Below are positions 6,477-12,781 of a DNA stretch of 42,497 bases, piece by piece. A program made the position numbers and the translations under genes. This DNA is from JBMDXB01 sp048594975 (lineage in GTDB: Bacteria > Acidobacteriota > Vicinamibacteria > Vicinamibacterales > 2-12-FULL-66-21), in the NCBI GenBank assembly GCA_048594975.1, contig JBMDXQ010000022.1:1-42497 (forward strand). Reading direction: 5' to 3'. Each line of letters opens with the position of its first letter. Within the stretch, counting starts at the first letter, position 1. A model generated the notes under the pieces. That model saw only the letters and a program-made list of their open reading frames with translations, did not search any database and was not told the origin of the DNA.

Positions 6477-6809
6477 TCAGAGCTGCTCGTAGGCGTCCTT
6501 GTTGAACCCGAACGTCACCTTCGAGCCGCGGAGGAGAATCGGCCGTTTGATGAGGTTCGGCTGCTTCACCATCAGGTCGATCGCTTCCTTCTTCGATTTC
6601 GGGAGCGGGCGCTCCTTGAACACCGGGCTGCGGGTACTGACGAAGTCGAGGAACCGATCGGGGTCGACGTGCTTCTCCAGGAACGCGCGATCCGGCGGAT
6701 CGCGGTTGATGTCCCGCTCCTCCACGTCGATGTGGCGCTGCGCCAGAAAACTCCTGGCGTTGCGGCACGTCGTTCACGTCGGCTTCCAGTAGAAGAGCGG
6801 TTTCGGCAT
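6477..6809 (-). CDS. ArsC/Spx-family thioredoxin-fold selenoprotein, Sec encoded by in-frame TGA
   Basis: Read from ATG 6809, the frame gives MPKPLFYWKPT, then TGA (6776-6774), then TTCRNARSFLAQRHIDVEERD and the rest of an ArsC/YffB/Spx-like protein (NRDPPDRAFL, STRSPVFKER, NLIKRPILLRGSKVTFGF), 110 residues in all. In this family the motif here is WKPTCTTCRKA; the TGA sits exactly at the first, catalytic Cys, giving UxxC. A hairpin fitting the bacterial SECIS rules begins right after it. Both flanks are conserved, so this is far more likely Sec insertion than a nonsense mutation; a caller ignoring recoding would start at GTG 6725 and lose the active site. The probable role is a thiol/selenol oxidoreductase or arsenate-reductase-like enzyme. 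No selA, selB or selC is in the window. Confidence 0.88.
6732..6768 (-). promoter_or_regulatory. bacterial SECIS-like hairpin downstream of the TGA
   Basis: On the minus strand the upper stem is CGCCAG (6759-6754) with CTGGCG (6746-6741), closing a 7-base loop GAGTTTT. Below a 2x2 internal loop the stem continues with CGC/GCG and, after one mismatch, GTG/CAC. The loop begins with G, and 20 bases separate the TGA from it. Published bacterial SECIS models ask for a loop of about 3-14 nt with a G among its first two bases and a TGA-to-loop distance of about 16-37 nt; both are met. It would bind SelB and direct Sec-tRNA to the TGA. Confidence 0.8.
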
Positions 6810-6815
6810 ACGACC

Positions 6816-6821
6816 ATTCTA
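6816..6821 (-). promoter_or_regulatory. -10 promoter hexamer TAGAAT of the selenoprotein gene, possibly leaderless
   Basis: TAGAAT lies on the minus strand with only six bases (GGTCGT) before the ATG at 6809. A transcription start 6-8 bases after the -10 would fall on or next to the A of the ATG, giving a leaderless mRNA. No Shine-Dalgarno is present. No clear -35 is visible in the G/C-rich upstream. Confidence 0.45.
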
Positions 6822-6837
6822 CGCGCGCGGGGGCTGA

Positions 6838-6987
6838 ACTCAGAGGCCACGGAGACCACGGAGTGGCCAGGGTCGTTCGCACCTCGGATGAGACACGGTG
6901 GCGCGCCGGCCTGGGGCCAGCGCGAAGCGCTGCGCCGACATCGCTCAAGCCACCACGTGGCTCCGTGGGCCTTCGTGGCCTCTGAGT
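6838..6987. repeat. inverted copies of the CTCCGTGGCCTCTGAGTT repeat family
   Basis: The left copy starts ACTCAGAGGCCACGGAGACC and the right copy ends CTTCGTGGCCTCTGAGT, forming imperfect inverted ends of about 30 bp around roughly 90 bp of non-coding DNA. The same family forms the tandem array at 27726-28084. The region 6810-7036, between the divergent selenoprotein and queE genes, otherwise holds no gene. Confidence 0.75.
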
Positions 6988-7036
6988 TCGATCCTCCAGC
7001 TGACCTCGACCCCCGGGGTCCGTCGCCCGGCGCTGG

Positions 7037-7042
7037 TACAAT
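7037..7042 (+). promoter_or_regulatory. extended -10 promoter of queE
   Basis: TGG-TACAAT at 7034-7042 is an extended -10 element about 18 bases before the queE ATG, with CGGCGGGG in between as a weak ribosome binding region. No convincing -35 is seen, as expected for an extended -10 promoter. Confidence 0.45.
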
Positions 7043-7060
7043 AGGCGTTTCGGCGGGGCC

Positions 7061-7702
7061 ATGCTGACGGTCACCGAGATCTTCCACTCGATCCAGGGCG
7101 AGTCCACCCGCGCCGGCGAGCCCTGCGTCTTCGTGCGCCTGACCGCCTGCGACCTGCGCTGCTCGTGGTGCGACACGCCCTACGCGTTCTACGAGGGGCG
7201 CAAGATGTCGATCGACGACGTCGTAGCACAGGTGCGGGGCTACGGCTGTCCGCTCGTGGAGATCACCGGTGGCGAGCCGCTGCTGCAGCGCGACGTTTAC
7301 CCGCTGATGGACCGCCTCCTGGACGAGGGCTGCAACGTGATGCTCGAGACCGGGGGGCACCTGAGCACCGAGCAGGTGCCAGCCGGCGTAACGACGATTC
7401 TGGACGTGAAGTGCCCGGCGAGCGGTGAAGCCGGCAAGAACCACTGGCCCAACGTCGAGCGGTTGCGCCGCGGCGACGAGGTGAAGTTCGTCATCGCTGA
7501 TCGTGGCGACTACGAGTACGCCCGCGGCGTCGTCGAACAGCACGGGCTTGCGGCACGGGCGCGCGCGGTGCTGTTTTCACCGGTGCACGGCGTGCTCGAT
7601 CCGAAGGACCTCGCCGCCTGGATCCTCGGCGACCGGCTTGCCGTCCGCCTGCAGCTGCAGGTGCACAAGTACATCTGGGGCGCTACCGCCCGAGGCGTGT
7701 AG
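7061..7702 (+). CDS. queE: 7-carboxy-7-deazaguanine synthase, radical SAM
   Basis: This 213-residue radical SAM enzyme converts 6-carboxy-tetrahydropterin to 7-carboxy-7-deazaguanine in the preQ0/queuosine pathway. It begins MLTVTEIFHSIQGESTRAGEPCVFVRLTACDLRC; the SAM-cluster cysteines are C30, C34 and C37 (CDLRCSWC, the usual Cx3Cx2C), and ITGGEPLLQ is the GGEP SAM-binding motif. The C-terminal LQVHKYIWG matches QueE. queC follows after 15 bases, so the two consecutive enzymes of the pathway are made together; queD and the later queuosine genes are not in the window. Confidence 0.96.
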   Translation: MLTVTEIFHSIQGESTRAGEPCVFVRLTACDLRCSWCDTPYAFYEGRKMSIDDVVAQVRGYGCPLVEITGGEPLLQRDVYPLMDRLLDEGCNVMLETGGHLSTEQVPAGVTTILDVKCPASGEAGKNHWPNVERLRRGDEVKFVIADRGDYEYARGVVEQHGLAARARAVLFSPVHGVLDPKDLAAWILGDRLAVRLQLQVHKYIWGATARGV

Positions 7703-7717
7703 CGGAGCGCGTCGCAC

Positions 7718-8437
7718 ATGCCACGAGCGGTCCTGTTGCTGAGCGGCGGCCTCGATTCCTACACGGCCGGCGCCGTCGCCCGTGCCGAGGGTTACGATCT
7801 GTTCGCGCTGACCCTGCGGTACGGCCAGGTGCACGCGCGCGAGGTGGCCGCGGCGCGCGACGTGGCCCGCGACCTGGGGGTCGTCCGCCACGTCGAGCTC
7901 GAGGTGAACCTCGCCGCGGTCGGCGGCTCGGCCCTCGTCGGCGACGGGCCGGTGCCGAAGGATCGGGAGATCGGCGAGAGCATTCCGGCGACCTACGTAC
8001 CCGCGCGTAACACCATCTTCCTCTCGCTCGCGCTGGGGTGGGCCGAAGTCGTCGGCGCGGAGGCGATCGTCATCGGCGTCAACGCGCTGGATTACTCCGG
8101 CTACCCGGACTGCCGCCCCGAGTACCTCGACGCCTTCCAGCGGCTGGCCGGTCTCGCCACCAAAGCCGGAGTCGAAGGGCGTCCCCTCCGGATCTTCGCG
8201 CCGCTGCTGCAGATGTCGAAGGCGCAGATCATCCGCACCGGGATGGCGCTCGGCCTGGATTACTCGCGGACTCACAGCTGCTACGACCCGGGCCCGTCCG
8301 GGGAAGCCTGCGGCAGGTGCGACAGCTGCCGCCTGCGGGCCCGCGGCTTCGCCGAAGCCGGCATTACCGATCCCGCCGCTGAACGGAGACGGGGGGAAAT
8401 GGAAATGGCAGATGGTAGAGGAGGACAGATCGGTTAG
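7718..8437 (+). CDS. queC: 7-cyano-7-deazaguanine synthase
   Basis: This 239-residue PP-loop ATPase converts 7-carboxy-7-deazaguanine to preQ0 with ATP and ammonia. The ATP-binding SGGLDS loop is at residues 9-14; ALTLRYGQVHAREV, VPARNTIFLSLALGWAEV and INALDYSGYPDCRPEY-type motifs (here VNALDYSGYPDCRPEY) follow; the zinc site is in SCYDPGPSGEACGRCDSCRLR. QueC normally ends soon after GFAEAGITDPA. Here 18 more codons (ERRRGEMEMADGRGGQIG region) read into an intergenic GGAAATGGAAATGG repeat before a TAG, so the original stop seems to have been replaced or lost. The tail is unlikely to matter for activity. Confidence 0.96.
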   Translation: MPRAVLLLSGGLDSYTAGAVARAEGYDLFALTLRYGQVHAREVAAARDVARDLGVVRHVELEVNLAAVGGSALVGDGPVPKDREIGESIPATYVPARNTIFLSLALGWAEVVGAEAIVIGVNALDYSGYPDCRPEYLDAFQRLAGLATKAGVEGRPLRIFAPLLQMSKAQIIRTGMALGLDYSRTHSCYDPGPSGEACGRCDSCRLRARGFAEAGITDPAAERRRGEMEMADGRGGQIG

Positions 8438-8482
8438 CGGCGAGTCGCCTCGATCCATGCACTTTTCCATTTTCCATTGTCC
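8393..8482. repeat. inverted AATGGAAATGG / CCATTTTCCATT repeat over the queC stop
   Basis: GGGGGAAATGGAAATGGCAG (8391-8410) faces TTTTCCATTTTCCATTGTCC (8463-8482) about 50 bases downstream; the arms are imperfectly complementary and internally iterated. The left arm lies inside the queC reading frame and the right arm just before the AlaX gene. It probably belongs to a dispersed hairpin family and may act as an inefficient terminator. Confidence 0.6.
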
Positions 8483-8497
8483 AGCGGCCATGTCAGC

Positions 8498-9706
8498 GTG
8501 AGTCCCGTGACCGAACGTCTCTACTACACCGATCCCTACGCCGCTGAATTCGACGCCGAGGTGGTCCGCGTCGAGGAGGTGGGCGGCCGTCTCGCGGCGG
8601 TGCTCGATCGGACGTGTTTCTACCCGACGTCCGGCGGCCAGCCTCATGACACCGGGCTTCTCGGCGACGCGCGGGTCGTCGAGGTCGTAGACCGCGAGGA
8701 CGGGACGATCGCGCACGTGGTCGAGGACGCCGTCACGGCCGGGCCGGTGCACGGCCGCATCGACTGGGGGCGGCGGTTCGATCACATGCAGCAGCACACC
8801 GGCCAGCACCTGCTGTCGGCGGCGTTCGATCGGCTGTCGCAGGCGCGCACCGAGAGCTTCCACCTGGGATCTGCGGTCTCTACGATCGATCTCGGACGGG
8901 AGGTCACACCGGCCGCGATCGAGCGCGCGGCAGACGAGGCGAACCGCGTGGTCTGGGAGGATCGTCCGGTCCACATCCGCTTTGCCGATGCCTCCGCCGC
9001 CGCCGCGCTCCCGCTGCGCAAGGAACCCGCGCGCGGCGGGCGGCTGCGGCTGATCGAGGTCGAAGGGTTCGACCTTTCGGCCTGCGGCGGCACGCACGTC
9101 GCGCGGACCGGTGCGATCGGCATCGTCGCGATCATCGGCTGGGAGAAGTTCCGCGGCGGCACGCGGATCGAGTTCGCGTGCGGCGGAAGAGCGCTGAAAT
9201 CGCACCGCGCGCTGCGTGACGTGGTGACCGGCTGCGTCCGCGCATTGTCCGTGCTGCCAGGCGAGCTCCCCCCGGCCATCGAGCGGCTGCAGGCCGACGT
9301 GAAGGACGCACGCAAGACGATCAAGGCCCTGCAGGCAGGCCTCGCCGTCCACGAAGCGGCCCGGCTCGCGGCCGGCGCCGAGGCGATCGGCCGGTGGCGC
9401 GCGGTCGTGGCCGCGCTCGACGGCTGGGACGCCGGCAGCCTCAAGACCATCGCCACGACCGTGGTCGAACGCCCAGGGCACGCTGCAGTGCTGTTCGGCG
9501 GGCCGGCACCGCTCGCGGTCGTGGCGGCCCGCTCGGCGGACGTCGCGCTCGACTGCGCGGCGCTGTTGCGGACGCTGCTCGCGAGGTTCGGCGGGAAGGG
9601 CGGCGGGCGATCCGAGCTGGCGCAGGGTGGCGGCCTGGGCGCTGCAGCGCCGGAGGCGATCGAGTTCGCGACGCGTGCGATTCAGGAAGCGGACACGCTG
9701 CCGTGA
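8498..9706 (+). CDS. AlaX-type alanyl-tRNA editing protein with C-terminal DHHA1-like domain
   Basis: This protein of about 402 residues is homologous to the editing half of alanyl-tRNA synthetase. TCFYPTSGGQPHDTG, HTGQHLLSAAF (the HxxxH pair of the zinc site) and SACGGTHVARTG (the Cys/His pair) form the deacylase site that hydrolyses Ser-tRNA(Ala). After a coiled-coil-like segment (about residues 255-300) a DHHA1-like domain follows, with GGKGGGRSELAQGGG at the end as in AlaRS. The aminoacylation domain is absent, as in long AlaX proteins. I prefer GTG 8498 (or GTG 8507); TTG 8477 lies in the repeat. Confidence 0.92.
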   Translation: MSPVTERLYYTDPYAAEFDAEVVRVEEVGGRLAAVLDRTCFYPTSGGQPHDTGLLGDARVVEVVDREDGTIAHVVEDAVTAGPVHGRIDWGRRFDHMQQHTGQHLLSAAFDRLSQARTESFHLGSAVSTIDLGREVTPAAIERAADEANRVVWEDRPVHIRFADASAAAALPLRKEPARGGRLRLIEVEGFDLSACGGTHVARTGAIGIVAIIGWEKFRGGTRIEFACGGRALKSHRALRDVVTGCVRALSVLPGELPPAIERLQADVKDARKTIKALQAGLAVHEAARLAAGAEAIGRWRAVVAALDGWDAGSLKTIATTVVERPGHAAVLFGGPAPLAVVAARSADVALDCAALLRTLLARFGGKGGGRSELAQGGGLGAAAPEAIEFATRAIQEADTLP

Positions 9707-9730
9707 CGGCCGGGCCGCCGCTGGCGCCCG

Positions 9731-10933
9731 CTACGTCGCCGCGGGCGTGACGAGCGCCTCGCGGCCGGCGGCCTCGAGCGCCTGATCGAGGTCGGCCTGC
9801 AGGTCCTCGACGTCCTCGCACCCGACCGCGATGCGCACCAGCTCGTCGCGGATGCCGGCGGCCTCGCGCTCCTCCCTCGGCAGTCCGGCGTGGGTCATCG
9901 AGGCCGGGTGCTCGATGAGCGACTCGACGCCCCCCAGCGACACCGCCAGCGTGAACAGCTTGACGCCGTCCATGAGCGCCCTGCCGGCCCGAAGACCCCC
10001 CGTGACGCCGATTGCGATCGTGTTGCCGAAGCCGTGCATCTGGCGGAGCGCCAGGTCGTGCTGCGGGTGTTCCTCGAGCCCGGGATAGCTGACCCACGAT
10101 ACCATCGGGTGCGTGCGCAGGAAGCGGGCGAGAGCGAGCGCGTTCTGCTGGCTGCGCTCGGCGCGCAGCGGCAGCGTCATCAGCCCGCGGAGGATCAGCC
10201 ACGCCTGGTGCGGATCCATCGTGCCCCCGAAGAGAGTGAGCGTCGGCCTGAGCTGCCGGTACAGCTGTTCATCGGCGACGACGATGGCGCCGCCGACGAC
10301 GTCTGAGTGACCGTTGATCGACTTCGTGCAGCTGTGCACGACGATGTCGGCGCCCAGCTCCAGCGGGCGCTGGACGTACGGGCTGGCGAACGTGTTGTCG
10401 ACCGCCAGCAGCGCCCCTCGCTCGTGTGCGATCGCCGCCGCGGCGGCGATGTCGGACAGCTTCATCGTCGGGTTGGCCGGCGTCTCGAGATACACCAGGC
10501 GCGTGTTCGTGCGCATCGCGCCCCGGACCTGCTCGAGGTCGGACGTATCCACGAACGCCGCCTCGCTGCCGAACCTCGGGAAGATCGTCTCGAGCACCGT
10601 CCGCGTCGGTCCGTACAGGCAGTCCGTGGCGACGACGTGCGTGCCCTGCTGGAGGTAGGAGAGGAAGACCGTCGTGATGGCCGACATCCCGGTGGAGGTG
10701 GCCATCGCGTGCGTGCCGCGCTCGAGGGCGGCGACCGCGGCGGCGAGCGCTTCGACGGTCGGATTGCCCAGCCGCGTGTAGATGTAGCCTCCTCCCGATC
10801 CCGCGAACCGTGCCGCGCCCTGGTCGGCGTTGTCGAAGGCGAAAGTAGACGTCTGGTAGATCGGAACGGACACCTCGCCGTACTGGCCGCGGTGCGTGCC
10901 GTGGGCGTGAATGGCGGTAGTGGCTGGCTTCAT
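9731..10933 (-). CDS. trans-sulfuration family PLP enzyme (methionine gamma-lyase/cystathionine gamma-synthase-like)
   Basis: This 400-residue Cys/Met-metabolism PLP enzyme opens with TTAIHAHGTHRGQYGEVSVPIYQTSTFAFDN; YTRLGNPTVEALAAAVAALERG, ATSTGMSAI, LETPANPTMKLSDIAA, VDNTFASPYVQRPLELGADIVVHSCTKSINGHSD (the Lys that binds PLP) and LGGVESLIEHPASMTHA all fit. HATKYINGHSD-type sequence around the Lys and the GHSDVVGG motif are shared by methionine gamma-lyases, cystathionine gamma-lyases and synthases, so the exact reaction cannot be fixed; sulfur amino-acid metabolism in the cytoplasm is safe. It stands alone and converges on the AlaX gene, with 24 bases between the stops. Confidence 0.93.
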   Translation of the reverse strand: MKPATTAIHAHGTHRGQYGEVSVPIYQTSTFAFDNADQGAARFAGSGGGYIYTRLGNPTVEALAAAVAALERGTHAMATSTGMSAITTVFLSYLQQGTHVVATDCLYGPTRTVLETIFPRFGSEAAFVDTSDLEQVRGAMRTNTRLVYLETPANPTMKLSDIAAAAAIAHERGALLAVDNTFASPYVQRPLELGADIVVHSCTKSINGHSDVVGGAIVVADEQLYRQLRPTLTLFGGTMDPHQAWLILRGLMTLPLRAERSQQNALALARFLRTHPMVSWVSYPGLEEHPQHDLALRQMHGFGNTIAIGVTGGLRAGRALMDGVKLFTLAVSLGGVESLIEHPASMTHAGLPREEREAAGIRDELVRIAVGCEDVEDLQADLDQALEAAGREALVTPAAT

Positions 10934-11383
10934 GACCGTTCCTGGCTGCTGCCGTCGTCAAGCTGGATGCATCCGGGCGGTTGCCAAATGGGTGCCGCGC
11001 GGGTTTTCCCTGATTCCCGGACTGTGACGGCGGGAACGGCGGGAATTCGGCACGGCGGGAGGTCCAGCCTCACGGAAATTCGTCGTCCGTCGCGGCATCG
11101 GGGCAGGCCCGCGACGGCTCACGGCGTCGTCCCGGATGACCGGACCGCGCGGCTCGCACGGTCGGCATGCACTGCAGAAGCTGTCCCGTCCGTCCGATTC
11201 TCTGTACTGGCACCCAGACTGACACGTGCGCGGTCCGCGAGTGCAATCGAGTCGACGGGCTCGACTCCCGGCCGTCGACGTTGCGTTCGGGGCGGCAGGC
11301 ACTAAGGGTTCCGGAACGCGAGTCGCGGCAGGGTGATGCGACGCACGCGGGCGATCCATTCTGCGGGAGTGAGATTCGGCATC
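10934..11383. other. 450-bp stretch with no supported gene
   Basis: This is the common upstream region of the minus-strand PLP enzyme and the plus-strand RHH gene. Reading frames here are short or have random composition. The only structure I see is the iteration GACGGCGGGAACGGCGGGAA plus a third degenerate copy near 11028-11062. I looked for a SAM riboswitch before the sulfur gene; a few S-box-like words occur but not the paired arms. GGGAGTGAGA before ATG 11384 is a plausible ribosome binding site for the RHH gene. Confidence 0.6.
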
Positions 11384-11632
11384 ATGCGTACGACCGTCAC
11401 GCTGGATGACCACCTGCTGACGCGGCTGAAGAAGCGCGCGTCCGAATCAGGCAGCAGCGTGAGTGCGCTCATCGAGCGTGCCGTGCGGCTGCTCCTGCAG
11501 ACGCCGCCCCCGACAGAGCGTGGGCAGGGCCGCGATCAGATCGCGTGCGGGCACGCGGCGGGCCGCAGCGCCGACAAGGTGCCCAATCTGCTCGAAGAAG
11601 CTGACGCCGATCAGTTCGCCGGGCGCCGCTGA
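11384..11632 (+). CDS. ribbon-helix-helix antitoxin-like protein, apparently orphan
   Basis: This 82-residue protein begins MRTTVTLDDHLLTRLKKRASESGSSVSALIERAVRLLLQ. That is a classic RHH/Arc-type DNA-binding domain of VapB-like antitoxins: one beta-strand (TTVTL), a first helix, the GSSVSAL turn and a second helix. The C-terminal half (residues 40-82) should wrap the toxin. Its last part, KVPNLLEEADADQFAGRR, resembles the toxin-binding end of some VapB proteins, but the middle is Gly/Arg/Ala-rich and may have drifted. No PIN-domain toxin follows in the next 290 bases on either strand. It is a remnant or a free-standing regulator. Confidence 0.7.
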   Translation: MRTTVTLDDHLLTRLKKRASESGSSVSALIERAVRLLLQTPPPTERGQGRDQIACGHAAGRSADKVPNLLEEADADQFAGRR

Positions 11633-11921
11633 ATCCGCGCGGCTGACGGATAGGCACTGGGGCCAGCAATCCGATCGAAGCTGCCGGCAGTAACGGGTCA
11701 TCATCCGGCGCCTTCAGTGCCAGCGACAGAGGCGGCGCGAACAGTCGGCAGCACCGATGCGGCGATGACGATCGCCAGGCGCACACGCGGCCACGACGCC
11801 GTGGGTCGCGGGATCGGCGGGGCTGACGTCGTCGGGCGCCACCGCGGCGGCAGCGGCCGATGATGAGTTGCGGGTGTGGGTGGTGCGGGACCGCGTCGGC
11901 GCCGGCCGTCGGCCGGGCAGG
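11633..11921. other. 289-bp stretch with no supported gene
   Basis: This lies between the RHH gene and the convergent HEAT-repeat gene, where a toxin partner would be expected. I found no PIN-domain motif and no coherent reading frame on either strand. Base composition is like the rest of the window. It may be decayed DNA of a former toxin gene. Confidence 0.55.
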
Positions 11922-12722
11922 TCAGCGCGTGCCGGAGATCGTCACCAGCGCACGGCCCGCCTCGCGCGCCACGTCACGATCCGGATCCGTCATCGCCTTT
12001 CTCAAGGCGGGCAGTGCCGGCCGCGCTTGGTGGCCGAACGCTTCGAGGGCGGTTGCCGACGCCAGCCGGACCTCCACGAAGGGGTCCTCGAGGCCGGCCG
12101 CGAGGGCGGGAACCGCCTCGTCGGCGCCCGCCTGGAGAATCCCGAGATAGGTCGCGGCGACGGCGCGCACCCCACCGTGTGAGTCCGCCATGCCCTCGAT
12201 GAGGATCGGCACGACGCGCGCGGGATCGAGCGGGGCCCGGCCGGCCAGCTTTCCGATGCCGCGCAGCGCCTCGCGGCGGACCACCGCGTCGTCGCTGGAC
12301 AACGCGCGCTGCAGCGGCGGGAAGGCATCGGGACCCATCAGGCTGAGCGCCGCCGCCGCTTCGGCGGAGAGGTCGGCGTTGTACAGGAGCGGGGCGGCGT
12401 CGGGAATCGCGCTGGCCGCCGCCGGGCCTAGCAGGCCGCAGGCCTTGAGCGCCCCCTTCTTGCGCTCCCGGTCGGAGGCCGGGTCGCGCAGCACGGCCCG
12501 GGCGGTCGCGAGCGCTTCCGCGGGGTGGGCGACGACCCACTCGGACGCCGCCTTCACCTCCTGCGGGTTGCGGCTGTAGAGGTGCTCGACCCAGGTCTCG
12601 GGCAGATTCAGCCGCTGAGCCACGGATCGGGCGGGACTGGGCAGGAAATACCAGGCTGCGCCTGCCGCGACGAGTACCAGAACGGCGGACAGCAGGAGGA
12701 GTCGTGCCACCGCCCGCAGCAT
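11922..12722 (-). CDS. membrane-anchored HEAT-repeat protein
   Basis: From ATG 12722 the product is about 266 residues. An N-terminal membrane helix (VARLLLLSAVLVLVAAGAAWYFL) is followed by a short linker and then HEAT/PBS-lyase-like repeats over roughly residues 60-260: units such as DAVVRREALRGIGKLAG, HGGVRAVAATYLGIL, DPFVEVRLASATALEAFG and DPDRDVAREAGRALVTI, each with the conserved D/R spacing. Such repeats make a curved protein-binding surface; no enzymatic motif is visible. The helix and the charge distribution suggest the repeats face the periplasm, but this is inference. A TTG at 12740 is a possible but weaker start. It lies downstream of the PBP4-like gene on the same strand. Confidence 0.82.
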   Translation of the reverse strand: MLRAVARLLLLSAVLVLVAAGAAWYFLPSPARSVAQRLNLPETWVEHLYSRNPQEVKAASEWVVAHPAEALATARAVLRDPASDRERKKGALKACGLLGPAAASAIPDAAPLLYNADLSAEAAAALSLMGPDAFPPLQRALSSDDAVVRREALRGIGKLAGRAPLDPARVVPILIEGMADSHGGVRAVAATYLGILQAGADEAVPALAAGLEDPFVEVRLASATALEAFGHQARPALPALRKAMTDPDRDVAREAGRALVTISGTR

Positions 12723-12781
12723 ATGCACGTCGCGGCCCAACGGCGCCTCCGACCAGAGACTCGCAGCCTTGAAGGGCTGCG

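Noticed and set aside
6725..6809. Nonsense mutation, making the ArsC-like gene a pseudogene
   Set aside because: Codons on both sides are conserved, the TGA falls exactly on the catalytic Cys, and a SECIS-like hairpin follows at the right distance.
7577..9481. 634-codon open frame on the minus strand
   Set aside because: It lies antisense to queC and alaX, has no recognisable motif and an Arg/Gly/Ala/His composition typical of high-GC shadow frames.
10934..11060. SAM riboswitch before the PLP enzyme of sulfur metabolism
   Set aside because: Isolated words such as GGCAACC occur on the minus strand, but the paired helices and order of an S-box or other SAM class cannot be built.
11261..11285. 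tRNA T-arm-like words (GGCTCGACTCCCG)
   Set aside because: No acceptor, D or anticodon arms can be paired around it.
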